NCBI GenBank assembly: GCA_964403795.1
Contig: CAYOHP010000047.1
Location: 1-41,475 of the forward strand
Source of the DNA: CAYOHP01 sp964403795 [NCBI: uncultured bacterium]
GTDB lineage: Bacteria > Muiribacteriota > UBA6191 > CAZXTJ01
DNA length: 41,475 nucleotides
Direction of reading: 5' to 3'
Within the stretch, counting starts at the first letter, position 1. Each line of letters opens with the position of its first letter. Below the pieces are notes generated by a model. It was not told the origin of the DNA. It saw only the letters and a list, made by a program, of their open reading frames with translations, and searched no databases. Of the stretch, positions 1 through 8,602 are shown piece after piece. The translations under genes were made by a program, and so were the position numbers.

Positions 1-707
1 TGGAGCCCTCCTCCGCCGACTTCAGCGCCTACGTCTTCAAGATCCAGGCGAACATGAACCCCAAGCACCGCGACAACACCGCTTTCCTGCGGATCTGCTC
101 CGGGCGGTTCGAGCGGCAGATCACGGTCCATCACCATCGCCTGGGTCGGGAGATCCGGCTGTCGCGTCCCCACAGCATGATGGCGGGGGACCGGGCGACG
201 CTCGACTTCGCCTATCCCGGGGACGTGATCGGGGTCATCAACCCGGGCACCTTCCAGATCGGGGACACGGTTTCCTCGAAGGGCGGGTTCGACTTCGATC
301 CCTTGCCCTCGTTCCAGCCCGAGGTGTTCGCCCGGGTGCGCCCCAGCGACGTCTCCAAGCGCAAGGCCTTCGACAAGGGGATCCGCCAGCTTGCCGACGA
401 GGGCACCGTCCAGATCCTGGAGCGCATCGACCGGGACGACGTGGTCTACGGCGTGGTCGGCAAGCTCCAGCTCGACGTGCTCCAGTACCGGTTGAAGGCC
501 GAGTATTCGGTGGAGGTCGGGGTCGAGGTGCTGCCCTTCACGCTGAGCGCCTGGATCGAGGGCGACCCGGTCTCGTTCAAGCCGCCCTACCATTCGATCA
601 CGGCCAAGGACCGCAAGGGGCGACCGATGGTGCTCCTGGTCTCGGCCTGGGACCGGACCCTGGCCGAGAGGGACAACCCCGGCCACAAGCTCCTGGACAT
701 GGCGTAA
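1..707 (+). CDS. prfC: Peptide chain release factor 3 (RF3), C-terminal part; 5' end outside window
   Basis: RF3 is the translational GTPase that removes RF1/RF2 from the ribosome after peptide release. The reading frame is already open at base 3 and reads through to the stop at 705-707, so the GTPase domain lies upstream of the window. About 234 residues are visible. They match domains II and III of RF3: the conserved stretch around FKIQANMNPKHRD lies at the left edge, followed by a block similar to FAYPGDVIG..NPG..QIGDT and then the domain III region ending shortly before the stop. The apparent Met at base 54 is internal to a conserved block and is not a start. The next gene begins 12 bases downstream on the same strand, so the kinase may be co-transcribed. 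Identification is secure; only the N-terminus is missing. Confidence 0.95.
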   Translation, partial: EPSSADFSAYVFKIQANMNPKHRDNTAFLRICSGRFERQITVHHHRLGREIRLSRPHSMMAGDRATLDFAYPGDVIGVINPGTFQIGDTVSSKGGFDFDPLPSFQPEVFARVRPSDVSKRKAFDKGIRQLADEGTVQILERIDRDDVVYGVVGKLQLDVLQYRLKAEYSVEVGVEVLPFTLSAWIEGDPVSFKPPYHSITAKDRKGRPMVLLVSAWDRTLAERDNPGHKLLDMA

Positions 708-719
708 GGAGCCTCCGAC

Positions 720-2795
720 ATGGGGACCGGCTTCGAGGCTCGCTACGAGCTGCTGAAGCTCCTGGGGGCCGGCTCCACCGGCGAGGTCCACCTGGCCCGC
801 GACAAGCTCGCGGGGACCCAGGTGGCGATCAAGTTCCTGATCACGGGACCCGGTCCCATCCCGCAGGCGGTGGAGCGATTCCTGCAGGAGGCCGAGATCC
901 TGCGCGAGCTCCGGAATCCGCACGTGGTCCGGGTCGAGGGCGGGGGCGTCCACGAGGGTCGCCCCTACATGGTGATGGAGTACGTGGAGGGGCGGGACCT
1001 GGGGGTCCGGATCGAGGAGAGTGGGAGCTACCGCCTCGAAGAGGGGTGCCGGCTGCTCGCCGGGATCGCCGACGGGCTGGCGGCCATCCACTCCCGGGGA
1101 GTGCTGCACCGGGATCTGAAGCCCGGGAACGTGCTGATCGACGGCCACGGGCGACCCCGGATCGGGGACCTGGGATTGGCCCGCAGGCTCGGCGAGTCGG
1201 GGGTGCGGACCCGCTCCGGGCTGGTGCTGGGGACACCCGGGTTCCTGGCGCCCGAGCTGCTCCGGGGCGAGACCCCGGTGGCCGCCAACGACATCTACTC
1301 GCTGGGGATCCTCGCCTATTACGTGGTCACCGGGCGCCTCCCGTTCGCGGCCACCACCCCGGGGGAGATCCTGGTCGAGCAGTCCCGCGGGATGCCGGTC
1401 AGGACCGGGCCGGAGCTGCCGCCTCGGCTGCTCGGGCCGGTGGGGGAGATGACCCACCTCGATCCGGACCGGCGGCCGGAGGCGGCGACCGTGCGGGACT
1501 GGTTCGAGGCGCTCGCCGGCGGGGGCCCGGCTCCGCTGGGACGGTCCTCGGCGGCGGTCGTCGATTCGCAGGTCGAGGTCCCGACCCGTGCGGTGACCGG
1601 CGACCAGATCCGGGGCCGGGCCACCGTGGCGTCGCAGGTAGGGATGCCGGCGAAGGGGCGGAGTGCTGCACCGTCGGTGCCACAGGCAGGCATGGGGGCC
1701 GGGACCCGCAGGCTGGTGGCGGCCGCGTTCCTGGCCTGCTCGGCCCTGGTGGGGGCGGTCGCCCTGGGGGTCTTCGGCGGGGGGAGGGGGGACCCTGCGG
1801 TCTCGGGTCCCGGGCCGGGGGCGGCGGGCCCGCCGGGGGGACAGGCGCTGGAGGACCGGCTCGACGAGCTCTCCGACCGCCTCGAGGGATTCCGGCTGCA
1901 GCCCTTGGTGGAGCGGGCCCTGACCCTCAGGGACGGCAGCGGGCCGATCGCCTACCAGCACGCCGAGGATCCATCCTGGGATCCCGAGGTCCGACGCCTC
2001 CTCCAGGAGGGCATCGGCAGGGAGGACTGGTTCCAGGCCTACCAGGAGCTCGCCGGGATCCTGTCCCCCGGTGTCTGGACCTCGCTGCCCTCGGAACCGG
2101 ATGAGGCCCGCACCGCCCGGCGGCGTCGGCGCCGGCTGGCCCGTCGCCTGGTGGATCTCGATCGCCTCGTCGCCCTGGACCGGGGTCTGGGCGGGGACGG
2201 CTCGCTGGTCCCGGGCCTGGGTGACCTGCTCTCGCCCGTGCTCCGTCGCCAGGAGCTGCGCGAGGCCGGTGACCGGGCCGATCGGCTGGCGGGCACCCGT
2301 CCCCTCGTCGAGGGCTGCTTCTACATGACCGACCAGCCCCAGAACCCGCTCCTCCAGCAGCGGATCCTCGGCATGGCCACCATGCTCGGCGACGCCAGCC
2401 TGAAGTTCTGCGTGGGCCTCGACACCGCCACCATGCACGAGACCCGGGAGGCGGAGCTGCCCCCGCTCGACGAGGCCTTCGCGGCGGTCATCCCGGCGGT
2501 CCACGAGCTGACGCCGCTCGCCTTCCTCGAGCTCGAGGTCCTCGGCGAGAAGGGCGCGGTGCTGGCCGACGCCCTGGTCCACACCCCGCGCCTCGAACGC
2601 GCCTTCCGGACCGAGTTCACCTCGTTCATCGACTGGCACTGCCTGCCGGTCAGGATCTCGTTCTCGAAGGTGCTGCTCGGCGACGAAGCGCGCCGGGTCG
2701 TGATCCGCTACCGCGACCTCTCCACCCCGACCCACGGAGACAGGTCGCCGCACTGGTGCCTGGTGGCCGGCGTCTCCTTCAGCCAGCATCCCTGA
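720..2795 (+). CDS. Membrane Ser/Thr protein kinase with DLG instead of DFG and an unknown C-terminal domain
   Basis: Hanks-type kinase of 691 residues. The N-terminal kinase domain (about 8-270) shows the glycine loop GAGSTGEV at 16-23, the ATP lysine K38 in VAIK, HRDLKPGN with catalytic D132, and GTPGFLAPE. The Mg-binding motif reads DLG (150-152), not DFG. A Pro/Gly-rich linker leads to one membrane segment at about 330-350, then a 340-residue, probably extracytoplasmic, region that I do not recognise. That region begins with a helical, Arg-rich part and ends with a more conserved-looking alpha/beta part containing two Cys. The start is supported by AGGAG at 707-711, overlapping the end of prfC. 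DLG is known in some active bacterial kinases, so activity is not excluded. The ligand is unknown. Confidence 0.9.
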   Translation: MGTGFEARYELLKLLGAGSTGEVHLARDKLAGTQVAIKFLITGPGPIPQAVERFLQEAEILRELRNPHVVRVEGGGVHEGRPYMVMEYVEGRDLGVRIEESGSYRLEEGCRLLAGIADGLAAIHSRGVLHRDLKPGNVLIDGHGRPRIGDLGLARRLGESGVRTRSGLVLGTPGFLAPELLRGETPVAANDIYSLGILAYYVVTGRLPFAATTPGEILVEQSRGMPVRTGPELPPRLLGPVGEMTHLDPDRRPEAATVRDWFEALAGGGPAPLGRSSAAVVDSQVEVPTRAVTGDQIRGRATVASQVGMPAKGRSAAPSVPQAGMGAGTRRLVAAAFLACSALVGAVALGVFGGGRGDPAVSGPGPGAAGPPGGQALEDRLDELSDRLEGFRLQPLVERALTLRDGSGPIAYQHAEDPSWDPEVRRLLQEGIGREDWFQAYQELAGILSPGVWTSLPSEPDEARTARRRRRRLARRLVDLDRLVALDRGLGGDGSLVPGLGDLLSPVLRRQELREAGDRADRLAGTRPLVEGCFYMTDQPQNPLLQQRILGMATMLGDASLKFCVGLDTATMHETREAELPPLDEAFAAVIPAVHELTPLAFLELEVLGEKGAVLADALVHTPRLERAFRTEFTSFIDWHCLPVRISFSKVLLGDEARRVVIRYRDLSTPTHGDRSPHWCLVAGVSFSQHP

Positions 2796-2844
2796 GCCCG
2801 GGATCGTGGCGAAGACCGCGGTCCCGCCCGTCCGTGGTCGAGAG

Positions 2845-2850
2845 TACGCT
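2845..2850 (+). promoter_or_regulatory. -10-like box TACGCT upstream of the SPFH gene
   Basis: TACGCT lies 27 bases before the preferred ATG at 2878, with a GGGGAGG ribosome site at 2863-2869 in between. The identical hexamer precedes the cNMP/CpaE gene at 38440-38445. There is no clear -35. Inferred by pattern only. Confidence 0.4.
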
Positions 2851-2877
2851 GCGGGCGAGATCGGGGAGGTCGTCGCC

Positions 2878-4458
2878 ATGGAGATGAAGAAGAACAGCTA
2901 CATGGAGCAGGTCCAGCAGCAGGCCCTGGACGTCGAGCGGGAGCTCAGGAGCCGACGGGCCCCATCCGAGGAGCCCACGGCCGGGGCGGCGATGGCCCCC
3001 GGGGCACCCATGATGATGGCCCGGGGCGGCGGCGGTGGCGGCCTTCCGCCCGATGCTCCCCGCGGACCCCGGGCCCTGGGGGTGCGGATCACCGGCTTCT
3101 GGCCCTTCCAGACCGTGGTGGTGCCCCCCAACGTCTACGTGATCCACACCCGCCGCGGCCACGACAAGCCGCTGCATACCGGGCTGGGGATCTCGTTCCG
3201 CTTCAACCCCTTCGCCGACTCGTTCCTGGCCGTCCCGAGCGCGGTCCAGACCATCCTCATCAACGCCAACACCATCTGCAAGGAGCTGCAGGGGATCCTG
3301 ATCCAGGCCTACGTGCAGTGGATCGTCCACGACATCGAGGTGGCCTACCGGCGTCTCGACTTCTCCGACGTCGACGACCCCATGCGGGTGGTGAACGTCC
3401 AGCTCCGGGAGCAGACCGAGGCGGCCATCAAGGACAAGGTCGCCACCATGTCCATCCGCGAGGTGCTGTCCGACAAGCAGCCGATCATCAGCGAGCTGAC
3501 CCGGCGCCTGAAGGAGGTCGCCGAGGGCTCGGGCGACGACCGGGGCCTGGGGATCCGGATCGTGACGGTGCAGATCAAGGAGGCGGTGGTCTCGTCCACC
3601 ACGCTCTGGGAGAACCTGCAGAAGCCCTTCCGGGCCGAGCAGAAGACCACCGCCCGCCTGGCCGAGATCGAGAACGACGCGGCGGTCGGCCGGCGCGAGG
3701 TCGAGTGGAAGAAGGACCAGGAGACCCGGAAGCTCGAGACCGAGAGCGAGCTGGCGCGCCTTCGCGACGGCAAGGAAGCGGAGAAGTTCGACCGGGAGCG
3801 CACCGAGACGCTGCGCCGCCACGCCCTCGACCAGGAAGGCGCCCGGCGCACCACCGAGGAGACCCTGGCCACCGAGCGCTTCGAGGCCGAGAAGCGCGGC
3901 GAGCTCGAGGACCACGAACGCGCGCTCCGGGTGCGCTTCGAGGCCGTGGAACGGGAACGCCAGTTCGAGGCCGAGAAGCAGCGGATCGAGCTCGACGTGG
4001 CCCGCCTGGGGATCGTGGCCGGCGAGCTGGCGGCCCGGCTCGAATTCGAGATCAAGGAGAAGCGCAAGGACTGGGAACTCCGTGGCCTCGAGCAGCAGGA
4101 ACGCCTCAAGAGCGAGTCGGCCGAACTGGCTGCCCGCCTGGAACGCGATGGACGGAGTGCCGAGGCCAGGAATGCCCAGGCTCGCATCGACCTCGACTTC
4201 GAGGAGACGCGCCAGCGGATCGCCAATGAGGTCTCGGACCCGCGGATCCGGCTCGAAGCGCTCCGCGGCCTGCCGGCCCTGGCCGCTGCACTCCCCAAGC
4301 CGGATCGTCTGGAGACGGTGTCGATCGGGGAGGGACATGGCTCGACCCTGGCGTCGACCGCGGCCTCCCTGATGGCGTTGCTCCGGAGCTACGGGGTATT
4401 GCCCCCGACCGTGCCCTCCCCGGGGCCGGGGGCGCCGGAGACCCGGCCCTCGGATTGA
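2878..4458 (+). CDS. SPFH/band-7 domain protein with long coiled coil, no membrane segment
   Basis: A 526-residue protein related to the SPFH (stomatin/prohibitin/flotillin) superfamily, which forms membrane-associated oligomeric scaffolds. After a low-complexity Gly/Met/Pro-rich N-terminus (about 25-65) comes an SPFH-like region at about 65-260. From about 260 to 470 the sequence is a highly charged Glu/Arg/Lys coiled coil. No hydrophobic anchor is visible, unlike many stomatins, so membrane association would need the SPFH surface or a partner. An in-frame GTG at 2806 would add 24 residues. I prefer ATG 2878 because GGGGAGG stands 8 bases before it and because the extension looks non-coding. 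Its 3' end lies 5 bases from that of the convergent SUMF1-type kinase. Role inferred: scaffold or microdomain organiser. Confidence 0.8.
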   Translation: MEMKKNSYMEQVQQQALDVERELRSRRAPSEEPTAGAAMAPGAPMMMARGGGGGGLPPDAPRGPRALGVRITGFWPFQTVVVPPNVYVIHTRRGHDKPLHTGLGISFRFNPFADSFLAVPSAVQTILINANTICKELQGILIQAYVQWIVHDIEVAYRRLDFSDVDDPMRVVNVQLREQTEAAIKDKVATMSIREVLSDKQPIISELTRRLKEVAEGSGDDRGLGIRIVTVQIKEAVVSSTTLWENLQKPFRAEQKTTARLAEIENDAAVGRREVEWKKDQETRKLETESELARLRDGKEAEKFDRERTETLRRHALDQEGARRTTEETLATERFEAEKRGELEDHERALRVRFEAVERERQFEAEKQRIELDVARLGIVAGELAARLEFEIKEKRKDWELRGLEQQERLKSESAELAARLERDGRSAEARNAQARIDLDFEETRQRIANEVSDPRIRLEALRGLPALAAALPKPDRLETVSIGEGHGSTLASTAASLMALLRSYGVLPPTVPSPGPGAPETRPSD

Positions 4459-4463
4459 TCTTC

Positions 4464-6158
4464 CTACCCGGGGTCGTCCATGGCGCAGCGGAAGCCCAGG
4501 GCCGGCCCCGGCGTGTCCCGCGCCCAGCCCTTGAACGACGCGATCGCCACTTCCGATGCCGAGGTGAAGTAGCTCCCCCCGTGCGCCCTTCCCTCCGGAT
4601 GGGTGCTCCACTCGGCCACGTTGCCGGCCATGTCGAGGACCCCGAAGGGACTCATCCCTTCGGGCCGCCCCCCCACGTCCTGGATCTCCCGGAACACGTC
4701 GAGGGCAGCCAGGGGATCCCCGGTCCCGTAGCGCGCCAGCTCGGGGCGAGGAGGCTGGTTCCCCCAGGGGAAGCGACGCCCATCGCTCCCGCCGGCGGCC
4801 CACTCCCACTCGAGCGGGGAGGGCAGACGGCCGCCTGCCCAGTCGCAGTAGGCCTCGGCGTCCTCGGCGGTCACCAGGACCACCGGTGCCCTGGGGCGCC
4901 GCATCTGGAGGCTCCAGCGGGAAGGCTCGGGATGCCCGGTCATGGCCAGGAATCGATCGAAGGCCTCGACCGGGACCTCGGTCTCCGCCAGCAGGAACCC
5001 GGCCAGGGCGTGTTCCCCGCCGTGCCGGCTGGCGAGGCGGCCCGAGGGGATCCGGACCATGGCGATCCCGTCGACGGGATTGCGGAAGCGGGCATGTCCC
5101 CGCGGGCCTGGCGGGAGCGGTTCGAGCCGGGTCGGGTCGTCGGGTGCCGGCGGGGGCGGCTGCCCGGTCGGTCCGGGAGAGGCCGCCTGGGCCGGGCCGG
5201 GAGTGCCGGGCCCGGACGGTCGCAGGAGCAGGGACCCGGAGCCGGCGGCGAGCAACAGGCCCACAGCCAGCCCGCCCCAGGGGACCCGGCGACTCCCGGC
5301 GACCGGCACCGGGGTCGAGACATGGCGGGCGTGGCGTCCCGATTCCCTCCGGCTCGGGGGAGGGCCGCCCCGGGCGGCCAAGCCTGCAATCTCGGCGGAG
5401 GATCGGGGACGGGCCTCCGGATCCTCGGCCAGGCAGGCGCGGATCACCCGGGCCTCGGGACCCTCCGGATCGAGGCGCTCGAACTCGAGGCTCGGGACGA
5501 CGTCCACCGTGAGCCTTGCCACTACCTGCTCATGGCGGAAGGGGGGGCGCCCCTCGGCGATCGCGAACAGGGTGGCGCCGAAGCCATACCAATCCGAGGC
5601 AGGCCCGGGACGCTGCCCTGCCAGCGTCTCGGGTGCCATGAAGACGAGGGTCCCCGCCACCTTTCCGGTCGCCGTCACGGTCTCCCGGCGGAGGTCCCGG
5701 AGGAGGCCGAAGTCGATCAGGACGCTCCGCCCGTCCCCGGTCCGGATCACGTTGGCAGGCTTCAGGTCCCGGTGGACCAGACCCGCGGCATGCACCGCGT
5801 CCAGGGCCGCGGCGACCGGGAGCAGTGCCGCCAGGGGATCCTCGACCGGCGACAGGGCCTCCAGGCTGGATCCCTCCAGGTACTCCATCACCAGATAGGG
5901 CCCCTCGGAGGTCTCGCCCGCGTCGAAGGCCGTGACCACCCCGGGGTGCCGGATCCGGACCAGGCCGCGGGCCTCGGCCAGGAACCGGGCGACCGCTGCG
6001 GGATCGCCGGGATCCCGGACCAGCTTCACCGCCACCAGCCGGTCCAGCCTGCGGTCGCGGGCCACGACGACCCGGCCCATGGCTCCCTTGCCCGCTTCGC
6101 GAACGGGCTCGAAGAGGAGGGAGAGGGACTCGGGGAGCACGCCGGAAAGCCCGTCCAT
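4464..6158 (-). CDS. Ser/Thr protein kinase fused to a SUMF1/FGE-like extracytoplasmic domain
   Basis: A 564-residue kinase with a glycine loop (GKGAMGRV), K45 in VAVK, HRDLKPAN with D131, and a normal DFG at 149-151. After the kinase domain come a Pro-rich segment, one transmembrane helix at about 290-310 and a second Pro-rich linker. The C-terminal domain (about 355-560) is of the formylglycine-generating-enzyme/sulfatase-modifying-factor fold, recognisable by blocks such as LPSPLEWEWAA, FPWG and DMAGNVAEW and by GFRC at the end. The two copper-binding cysteines of true FGE enzymes are not present in the expected HGGSYFTSA region. The domain is therefore more likely a ligand-binding or C-type-lectin-like sensor than an enzyme. 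Such kinase-SUMF1 fusions are known in kinase-rich bacteria. The promoter box sits only 7 bases before ATG. Confidence 0.92.
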   Translation of the reverse strand: MDGLSGVLPESLSLLFEPVREAGKGAMGRVVVARDRRLDRLVAVKLVRDPGDPAAVARFLAEARGLVRIRHPGVVTAFDAGETSEGPYLVMEYLEGSSLEALSPVEDPLAALLPVAAALDAVHAAGLVHRDLKPANVIRTGDGRSVLIDFGLLRDLRRETVTATGKVAGTLVFMAPETLAGQRPGPASDWYGFGATLFAIAEGRPPFRHEQVVARLTVDVVPSLEFERLDPEGPEARVIRACLAEDPEARPRSSAEIAGLAARGGPPPSRRESGRHARHVSTPVPVAGSRRVPWGGLAVGLLLAAGSGSLLLRPSGPGTPGPAQAASPGPTGQPPPPAPDDPTRLEPLPPGPRGHARFRNPVDGIAMVRIPSGRLASRHGGEHALAGFLLAETEVPVEAFDRFLAMTGHPEPSRWSLQMRRPRAPVVLVTAEDAEAYCDWAGGRLPSPLEWEWAAGGSDGRRFPWGNQPPRPELARYGTGDPLAALDVFREIQDVGGRPEGMSPFGVLDMAGNVAEWSTHPEGRAHGGSYFTSASEVAIASFKGWARDTPGPALGFRCAMDDPG

Positions 6159-6165
6159 GGACCCG

Positions 6166-6171
6166 ATTCTA
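6166..6171 (-). promoter_or_regulatory. -10 box TAGAAT, 7 bases from ATG of the kinase-SUMF1 gene (leaderless type)
   Basis: On the minus strand TAGAAT is followed by 7 bases and then the ATG at 6158-6156. Transcription normally starts about 6-8 bases after a -10 box, which would place the first mRNA base at or next to the start codon. No ribosome site fits in between. Confidence 0.5.
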
Positions 6172-6212
6172 GCCAGAGGAGCTCCTCCTCCGCGGTGCCG
6201 GGTGCCGCCCGC

Positions 6213-6218
6213 TACAGT
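6213..6218 (+). promoter_or_regulatory. -10-like box TACAGT for the HD-domain gene
   Basis: TACAGT stands 23 bases before the GTG start at 6242. A purine-rich GGGAAGGGA follows before the start. It faces the divergent TAGAAT box across about 40 bases, so the 83-base intergenic region holds two back-to-back promoters. Confidence 0.45.
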
Positions 6219-6241
6219 CGGGACCGGGAAGGGACCGCATC

Positions 6242-7606
6242 GTGAGCCGACCGCGGGTCTACCGGGACCCCATCCACAACCAGATCCGCTACGACGCGGT
6301 CGACCTCGCGGCGCCTCTCCCGGCTTCGCCCCGGTCGCGCCTCTCGTGGGTGATGCAGAAGCTGATCGACCAGCCGGAGTTCCAGCGCCTGCGCCATGTC
6401 CGCCAGAACGCCCTGGCCAACATCGTCTTCCATGGAGCCGAGCACAGCCGCTTCTGCCACTCCATGGGGGCGGCCCATCTGGCGGGCGAGATGTACGACC
6501 GGATCGTCCGCAACATGGGCGAGACGATCGACTACGACCGCCGGCTGGCGACCTCGGCGGCGGCGCTGCTCCACGACCTCGGGCACGGGCCGTTCTCCCA
6601 CACCCTCGAGGAGATCCTGGCGGATGCCGGGATCCAGTTCGAGCACGAAGTGATGACCCGCCGCTTCCTCACCGAGGACACCGGCGTGCGCAAGGTCCTG
6701 GACGCGGTCGACCCGGGCTTCGCCGCCGAGGTCGTGGGGTTCATCCAGAAGGGGGCGGGGCGGGTCGAGCACTGGACCCACAAGCTCGTCTCCAGCCAGC
6801 TCGACGCCGACCGGCTCGACTACCTGATGCGGGATGCCGCCTCGGCCGGTCTCTCGGGCCAGGGGTTCGACCTGCCCTGGCTCCTCGACATGCTCGGCCA
6901 TGTAGACGGGACCCGGATCGCGGTGGACGAGCGGGCCATCGAATCGGTGGAGAGCTACCTGGTGGCGCTCGACCAGATGTACCGGATCATCTACTTCCAC
7001 AAGGCGGTGCGGGCGGCCGACACCGTCCTGGGATCCGCCCTGCGCAGGGCGCTCTGGCTTGCCCGGGAGCGGGGCGACCCGAAGGTGTTCCCGCCCGGGA
7101 ACGGCGGATCGCCGCACCCTCTCAGGGTGTTCTTCGAGACCGGGGAGGCCTGCCCGCTCGACCAGTATGCGCGCCTTGGCGAGTACCACGTCTGGGCCCT
7201 GGTCGAGGACTGGCGCCACCATCCCGATCCCCTCCTCTCCGATCTCTCGGCGCGGCTGATGGACCGCCGGCTCTTCAAGGCGCGGGAGCTGGGAGCCCGT
7301 GCCCACACCGACATCCAGCGCCTGGTGCGACGGGCCGAGAAGGCGGCCATGGAGGTCCTCCCCTTCCTCGACGAGGAGACGGTCTCGTACTACGTCACCA
7401 TCAACGAGCCGTCCCGCACCAGCTACCGGCGCTACGACTGGCGGAGCGAGGATCCCGACGAGTCGATCTGGATCGTGCGCAAGAGCGGCGAGCCCCTGCT
7501 CCTCGAGGAGTTCCCGGGCAGCGAGGTGGTGGCCGGCCTGCGCCGCACCCGCAGCTACCCTCGCCTGATCTACCCTCCCGAGATCCGGGAAAGGCTCGGC
7601 GAGTAG
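6242..7606 (+). CDS. HD-domain phosphohydrolase (dGTPase-like, COG1078 type)
   Basis: A 454-residue member of the HD superfamily of metal-dependent phosphohydrolases, related to deoxynucleoside triphosphate triphosphohydrolases. Visible metal-site motifs are the RLRHVRQ...HSRFCHS block near residues 50-80, the HD pair in LLHDLGHGPFSH near 115-125, and DADRLDYL near 190, which supplies the distal aspartate. Those elements and the length fit the dGTPase-like family SAMHD1 belongs to. The substrate cannot be told from sequence; dNTP hydrolysis is the usual assumption. The start is GTG. The last 37 bases overlap the 3' end of the convergent desaturase gene (7570-7606). Confidence 0.88.
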   Translation: MSRPRVYRDPIHNQIRYDAVDLAAPLPASPRSRLSWVMQKLIDQPEFQRLRHVRQNALANIVFHGAEHSRFCHSMGAAHLAGEMYDRIVRNMGETIDYDRRLATSAAALLHDLGHGPFSHTLEEILADAGIQFEHEVMTRRFLTEDTGVRKVLDAVDPGFAAEVVGFIQKGAGRVEHWTHKLVSSQLDADRLDYLMRDAASAGLSGQGFDLPWLLDMLGHVDGTRIAVDERAIESVESYLVALDQMYRIIYFHKAVRAADTVLGSALRRALWLARERGDPKVFPPGNGGSPHPLRVFFETGEACPLDQYARLGEYHVWALVEDWRHHPDPLLSDLSARLMDRRLFKARELGARAHTDIQRLVRRAEKAAMEVLPFLDEETVSYYVTINEPSRTSYRRYDWRSEDPDESIWIVRKSGEPLLLEEFPGSEVVAGLRRTRSYPRLIYPPEIRERLGE

Positions 7607-8535
7607 GCCAGGGCCCGGGCCTCGGCGGCCGCGATCGCCTCCGGATCGGCCCGCTTGAGCGAGCCGGCCAGGCCCAGCTTCGAGGCGAGGAACACCACCC
7701 ACTTCCCCGGGTCGATGTGGTACCAGCGATGGCCGATGCGGTAGTCGAAGGGGAAGGCGTGGTGGTAGTTGTGGTACCCCTCGCCGGCCGTGAGGGGAGC
7801 CATGAGCAGGTTGTCCCGGGCGCTCTCGTCCGGCAGGTAGGGGCGCGAGCCCCAACGATGGCAGACCGAGTTCACGCAGAACATCGCCTGCTGGGCCAGG
7901 AAGAGCTTGAGGAAGCCGAGGAAGGCCAGGCCTCCGAGGGGAGCCCCCACCAGTGCCCCGGCGAGGAGAGGCAGCACCAGGGTGTGGAACAGGACCAGCC
8001 GGTCGTAGTTGCGGTGCTGCCAGACGAAGGCGGGATCCCGGGCCAGGTCGGGGACCAGGAACTGGCGGTTCTGCCGGGTCCTCCGGGTGAAGACCCAGGT
8101 CAGGTGGGCGTAGAGCAGGCCCCGGGTGACCGCGTGGGGATCGAGTTCCGGGTCATCGGTGGACTGGTGGTGCGCCCGGTGGTAGCTGGCCCACTTCATG
8201 GCCGAGTACTGGCGCCCCGAGGGGGAGAGGAAGAGCAGCAGGTACTTGAGCACGGGGTGGGCCTCGAAGCTGCGGTGCGAGGCCAGCCGGTGGTGGGCCA
8301 GCGTCACCGACAGGACGGCCAGATAGGCGAGCACCAGGCCGGCGACCAGCAGGCCGGGACGGAAACCCTCGTACCGGACATGGAGACCGATCAGGACCGC
8401 GGTCAGGACGGGCCAGGCGAGGAACAGGACGACCTGCGAGGCGTAGAGATGGTCGGGATCGAGGGGTACGCCCGACCCGTCGGTGCGCTCCTTGGGCCCC
8501 AGGTCCAGGTGGATCCCGTCGTCTGCCTCGGCCAC
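7570..8535 (-). CDS. Membrane acyl-CoA/acyl-lipid desaturase (delta-9 type)
   Basis: A 321-residue integral membrane di-iron desaturase that would introduce a double bond into fatty acyl chains. The three histidine boxes are clear: HHRLASH, HRAHH and HNYHH (in GEGYHNYHHAFP). They are separated by hydrophobic hairpins as in stearoyl-CoA desaturases, and the block following the third box (DYRIGHRWYHIDPGKW) is typical. The start is GTG at 8535, preceded by GAGAGG, with a TACCCT box 16 bases upstream. The 3' end overlaps the convergent HD gene by 37 bases. It shares its promoter region with the divergent glycosyltransferase. A second, unrelated-looking desaturase is encoded at 35535-36500. Confidence 0.92.
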   Translation of the reverse strand: MAEADDGIHLDLGPKERTDGSGVPLDPDHLYASQVVLFLAWPVLTAVLIGLHVRYEGFRPGLLVAGLVLAYLAVLSVTLAHHRLASHRSFEAHPVLKYLLLFLSPSGRQYSAMKWASYHRAHHQSTDDPELDPHAVTRGLLYAHLTWVFTRRTRQNRQFLVPDLARDPAFVWQHRNYDRLVLFHTLVLPLLAGALVGAPLGGLAFLGFLKLFLAQQAMFCVNSVCHRWGSRPYLPDESARDNLLMAPLTAGEGYHNYHHAFPFDYRIGHRWYHIDPGKWVVFLASKLGLAGSLKRADPEAIAAAEARALAYSPSLSRISGG

Positions 8536-8551
8536 GATACCTCTCGGGAGG

Positions 8552-8561
8552 AGGGTAGCCT
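8552..8561. promoter_or_regulatory. Overlapping divergent -10 boxes (desaturase minus, glycosyltransferase plus)
   Basis: The ten bases AGGGTAGCCT hold TACCCT on the minus strand (8557-8552) and TAGCCT on the plus strand (8556-8561). The two boxes share their first TA dinucleotide. The desaturase start is 16 bases away on one side and the glycosyltransferase start 41 bases away on the other. Two polymerases could not occupy both at once. Confidence 0.4.
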
Positions 8562-8602
8562 CTCATGGACCCGACGCCGGCCGATAGGGAGACGAGCCCA
8601 GC

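Noticed and set aside
2779-4809. Minus-strand frame of over 600 codons opposite the SPFH gene
   Set aside because: It is the antisense of the coiled-coil region, giving artificial Leu/Gly/Arg-rich repeats; the plus strand has a clear SPFH protein.
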